DNA from: Mariniflexile gromovii
GTDB taxonomy: Bacteria > Bacteroidota > Bacteroidia > Flavobacteriales > Flavobacteriaceae
Assembly (NCBI RefSeq): GCF_017814435.1
Contig: NZ_JAGJCB010000005.1
Location: 124,001-188,000 of the forward strand
Direction: 5' to 3'
Length of the DNA stretch: 64,000 nucleotides
This document shows, piece after piece, positions 63,413 to 64,000 of this stretch (its first letter is position 1; every line of letters begins with the position of its first letter). The position numbers and the translations under genes are program-made. A model generated the notes under the pieces. The model worked only from the letters and a program-made list of their open reading frames with translations. It had not been told where the DNA came from and did not search any database.

Positions 63413-64000
63413 ATGAACAAAGATAAACGAAATACTCCGCAATCCATTCCCTCCCCTTTGGGGAGGGTTAGGGTGGGGCTTCTTAAAGTCTGCGGTATGA
63501 AATACCAAGAAAACATAGAACAAGTTGCAGCTTTGCAACCTGACTATCTTGGATTTATATTTTATGAAAAATCTGCACGACATTTTGATTCAAAAAACAT
63601 TCCTGAAATACCAAAATCCATAAAAAAAACAGGTGTGTTTGTTAATGAGGAATTGGACATTGTTATAGACAAAATAAAATCTCATAATTTACAAGCAGTT
63701 CAACTTCATGGTGAAGAATCACCGGAATATTGTAACGCTATAAAATGTCATTTCGAACAGCGTGAGAAATCACATAATGAGAATCTGAAACAAGTTCAGA
63801 TTGACAAAAAATTAAACTCTGTCATATCGAACGCAGTCGAGATAATCAAAGTATTTTCCATAAAAGACGAATTCAATTTTGATGTATTAAAACCTTATGA
63901 AAACGTGTGCAATTATTTTCTTTTTGACACCAAAGGAAAATTACCCGGAGGCAACGGTTATACATTCGATTGGAATGTACTAAACAACTACCCATCAACC
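63413..64000 (+). CDS. trpF: Phosphoribosylanthranilate isomerase with in-frame repeat insertions, cut by window edge
   Basis: 196 open codons from the ATG at 63413 to the right edge. The catalytic Cys sits in KVCGMKY at about residue 25-31. YLGFIFYEKSARHF, GVFVNEEL, VQLHGEESPEYC, VFSIKDEF, FLFDTKG and GGNGYTFDW are family motifs. The family start (MKLK-ICGM-like) lacks an ATG of its own at the usual place; the coding starts upstream and passes through a GGGGAGGG-type repeat, adding about 22 residues (SPLGRVRVGL included). An ATG at 63497 would lose the catalytic Cys. A second insertion of about 90-100 bases at 63747-63847 adds about 30 residues (CHFEQREKSHNENLKQVQI and on). Both keep the frame. 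Confidence 0.88.
   Translation, partial: MNKDKRNTPQSIPSPLGRVRVGLLKVCGMKYQENIEQVAALQPDYLGFIFYEKSARHFDSKNIPEIPKSIKKTGVFVNEELDIVIDKIKSHNLQAVQLHGEESPEYCNAIKCHFEQREKSHNENLKQVQIDKKLNSVISNAVEIIKVFSIKDEFNFDVLKPYENVCNYFLFDTKGKLPGGNGYTFDWNVLNNYPST
63449..63482. repeat. CCCTCCCC...GGGGAGGG palindromic repeat inside the 5' part of trpF
   Basis: CCCTCCCC-TTT-GGGGAGGG then TTAGGGTGGGGCTT. It resembles the repeat before trpD. It is translated as SPLGRVRVGL in the trpF frame. Confidence 0.75.
63747..63847. repeat. Composite palindromic repeat inserted in trpF
   Basis: Three repeat units in a row: GTCATTTCGAACAGCGTG (to GAGAAATC, 63747-63771), AATCTGAA-ACAAG-TTCAGATT (63782-63802), and GTCATATCGAACGCAGTCGA (to TAATC, 63821-63847). 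The first and third are related. All are of the kind normally found between genes. Confidence 0.75.

Noticed and set aside
1-64000. Mobile elements, phage genes, tRNA and rRNA genes
   Set aside because: I looked for transposase, integrase and phage motifs and for tRNA-like or rRNA-like stretches and saw none.

Overview
The window comes from an AT-rich bacterium of the Bacteroidota, most probably a marine or aquatic Flavobacteriaceae. The evidence is the type A Por (type IX) secretion sorting domain at 18450-19010, a UpxY-type NusG paralogue, several TAnnTTTG-type -7 promoter boxes (best case TTG-N19-TATATTTG before the trp operon), the rarity of Shine-Dalgarno sites and the palindromic repeats around the trp genes. 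No rRNA, tRNA, transposase, phage or CRISPR array was seen.

Layout. (1) 1-5181: envelope and stress genes: the N-terminal part of an AI-2E-type permease, a small Rho_N/DUF7218 protein, CsbD, a SYLF protein, and a compact mlaE-mlaF-mlaD-mscS operon. (2) 6052-15584: a compact nonribosomal peptide locus: a C-A-T-TE synthetase, an Sfp-type phosphopantetheinyl transferase, a membrane acyltransferase and an A-T-TE synthetase. (3) 15839-18127: gmd and fcl for GDP-L-fucose. (4) 18450-22799: three secreted proteins, including one with a sorting domain and one FN3/beta-helix protein. (5) 46444 down to 23149: a minus-strand exopolysaccharide operon of about 23 kb: wcaJ-type initiator, upxY, wzc-type kinase, flippase, glycosyltransferases, rmlBACD, ugd, polymerase candidate, wcaF- and wcaI-like genes. 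(6) 47067-50826: a hybrid histidine kinase and a convergent NtrC-type regulator. (7) 50961-59089: small accessory genes, including a tandem PepSY-like pair, a GlxA/AraC regulator, SRPBCC/VOC/DoxX genes, a divergent WYL regulator/DinB pair, a rhodanese and two thioredoxin-fold proteins. (8) 59238-64000: trpEGDCF with a promoter and an attenuator; trpF runs off the right edge.

How the parts fit. The sugar genes in the window can make dTDP-rhamnose, GDP-fucose (given GDP-mannose) and UDP-glucuronate, which would feed a Wzx/Wzy-type exopolysaccharide. No outer-membrane export (Wza) gene is present in the operon. The most unusual observation is a two-part upstream element. Part one is built around TTCATCGATTATAATTGC and part two is ATTAATAGCA, 113-122 bp downstream. 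It lies before both NRPS genes and before the exopolysaccharide operon, which itself encodes a UpxY-type antiterminator. This suggests that the peptide synthetases and the exopolysaccharide are expressed together, possibly through the same antiterminator.

Other points of note: an in-frame insertion of palindromic repeats inside trpF and repeats at several trp gene junctions; a trp leader with three Trp codons whose ATG is one base out of frame; and twin TGACA-N6-TGTCA sites between the WYL regulator and the DinB gene. All function calls rest on reading motifs by eye; no database search was run.
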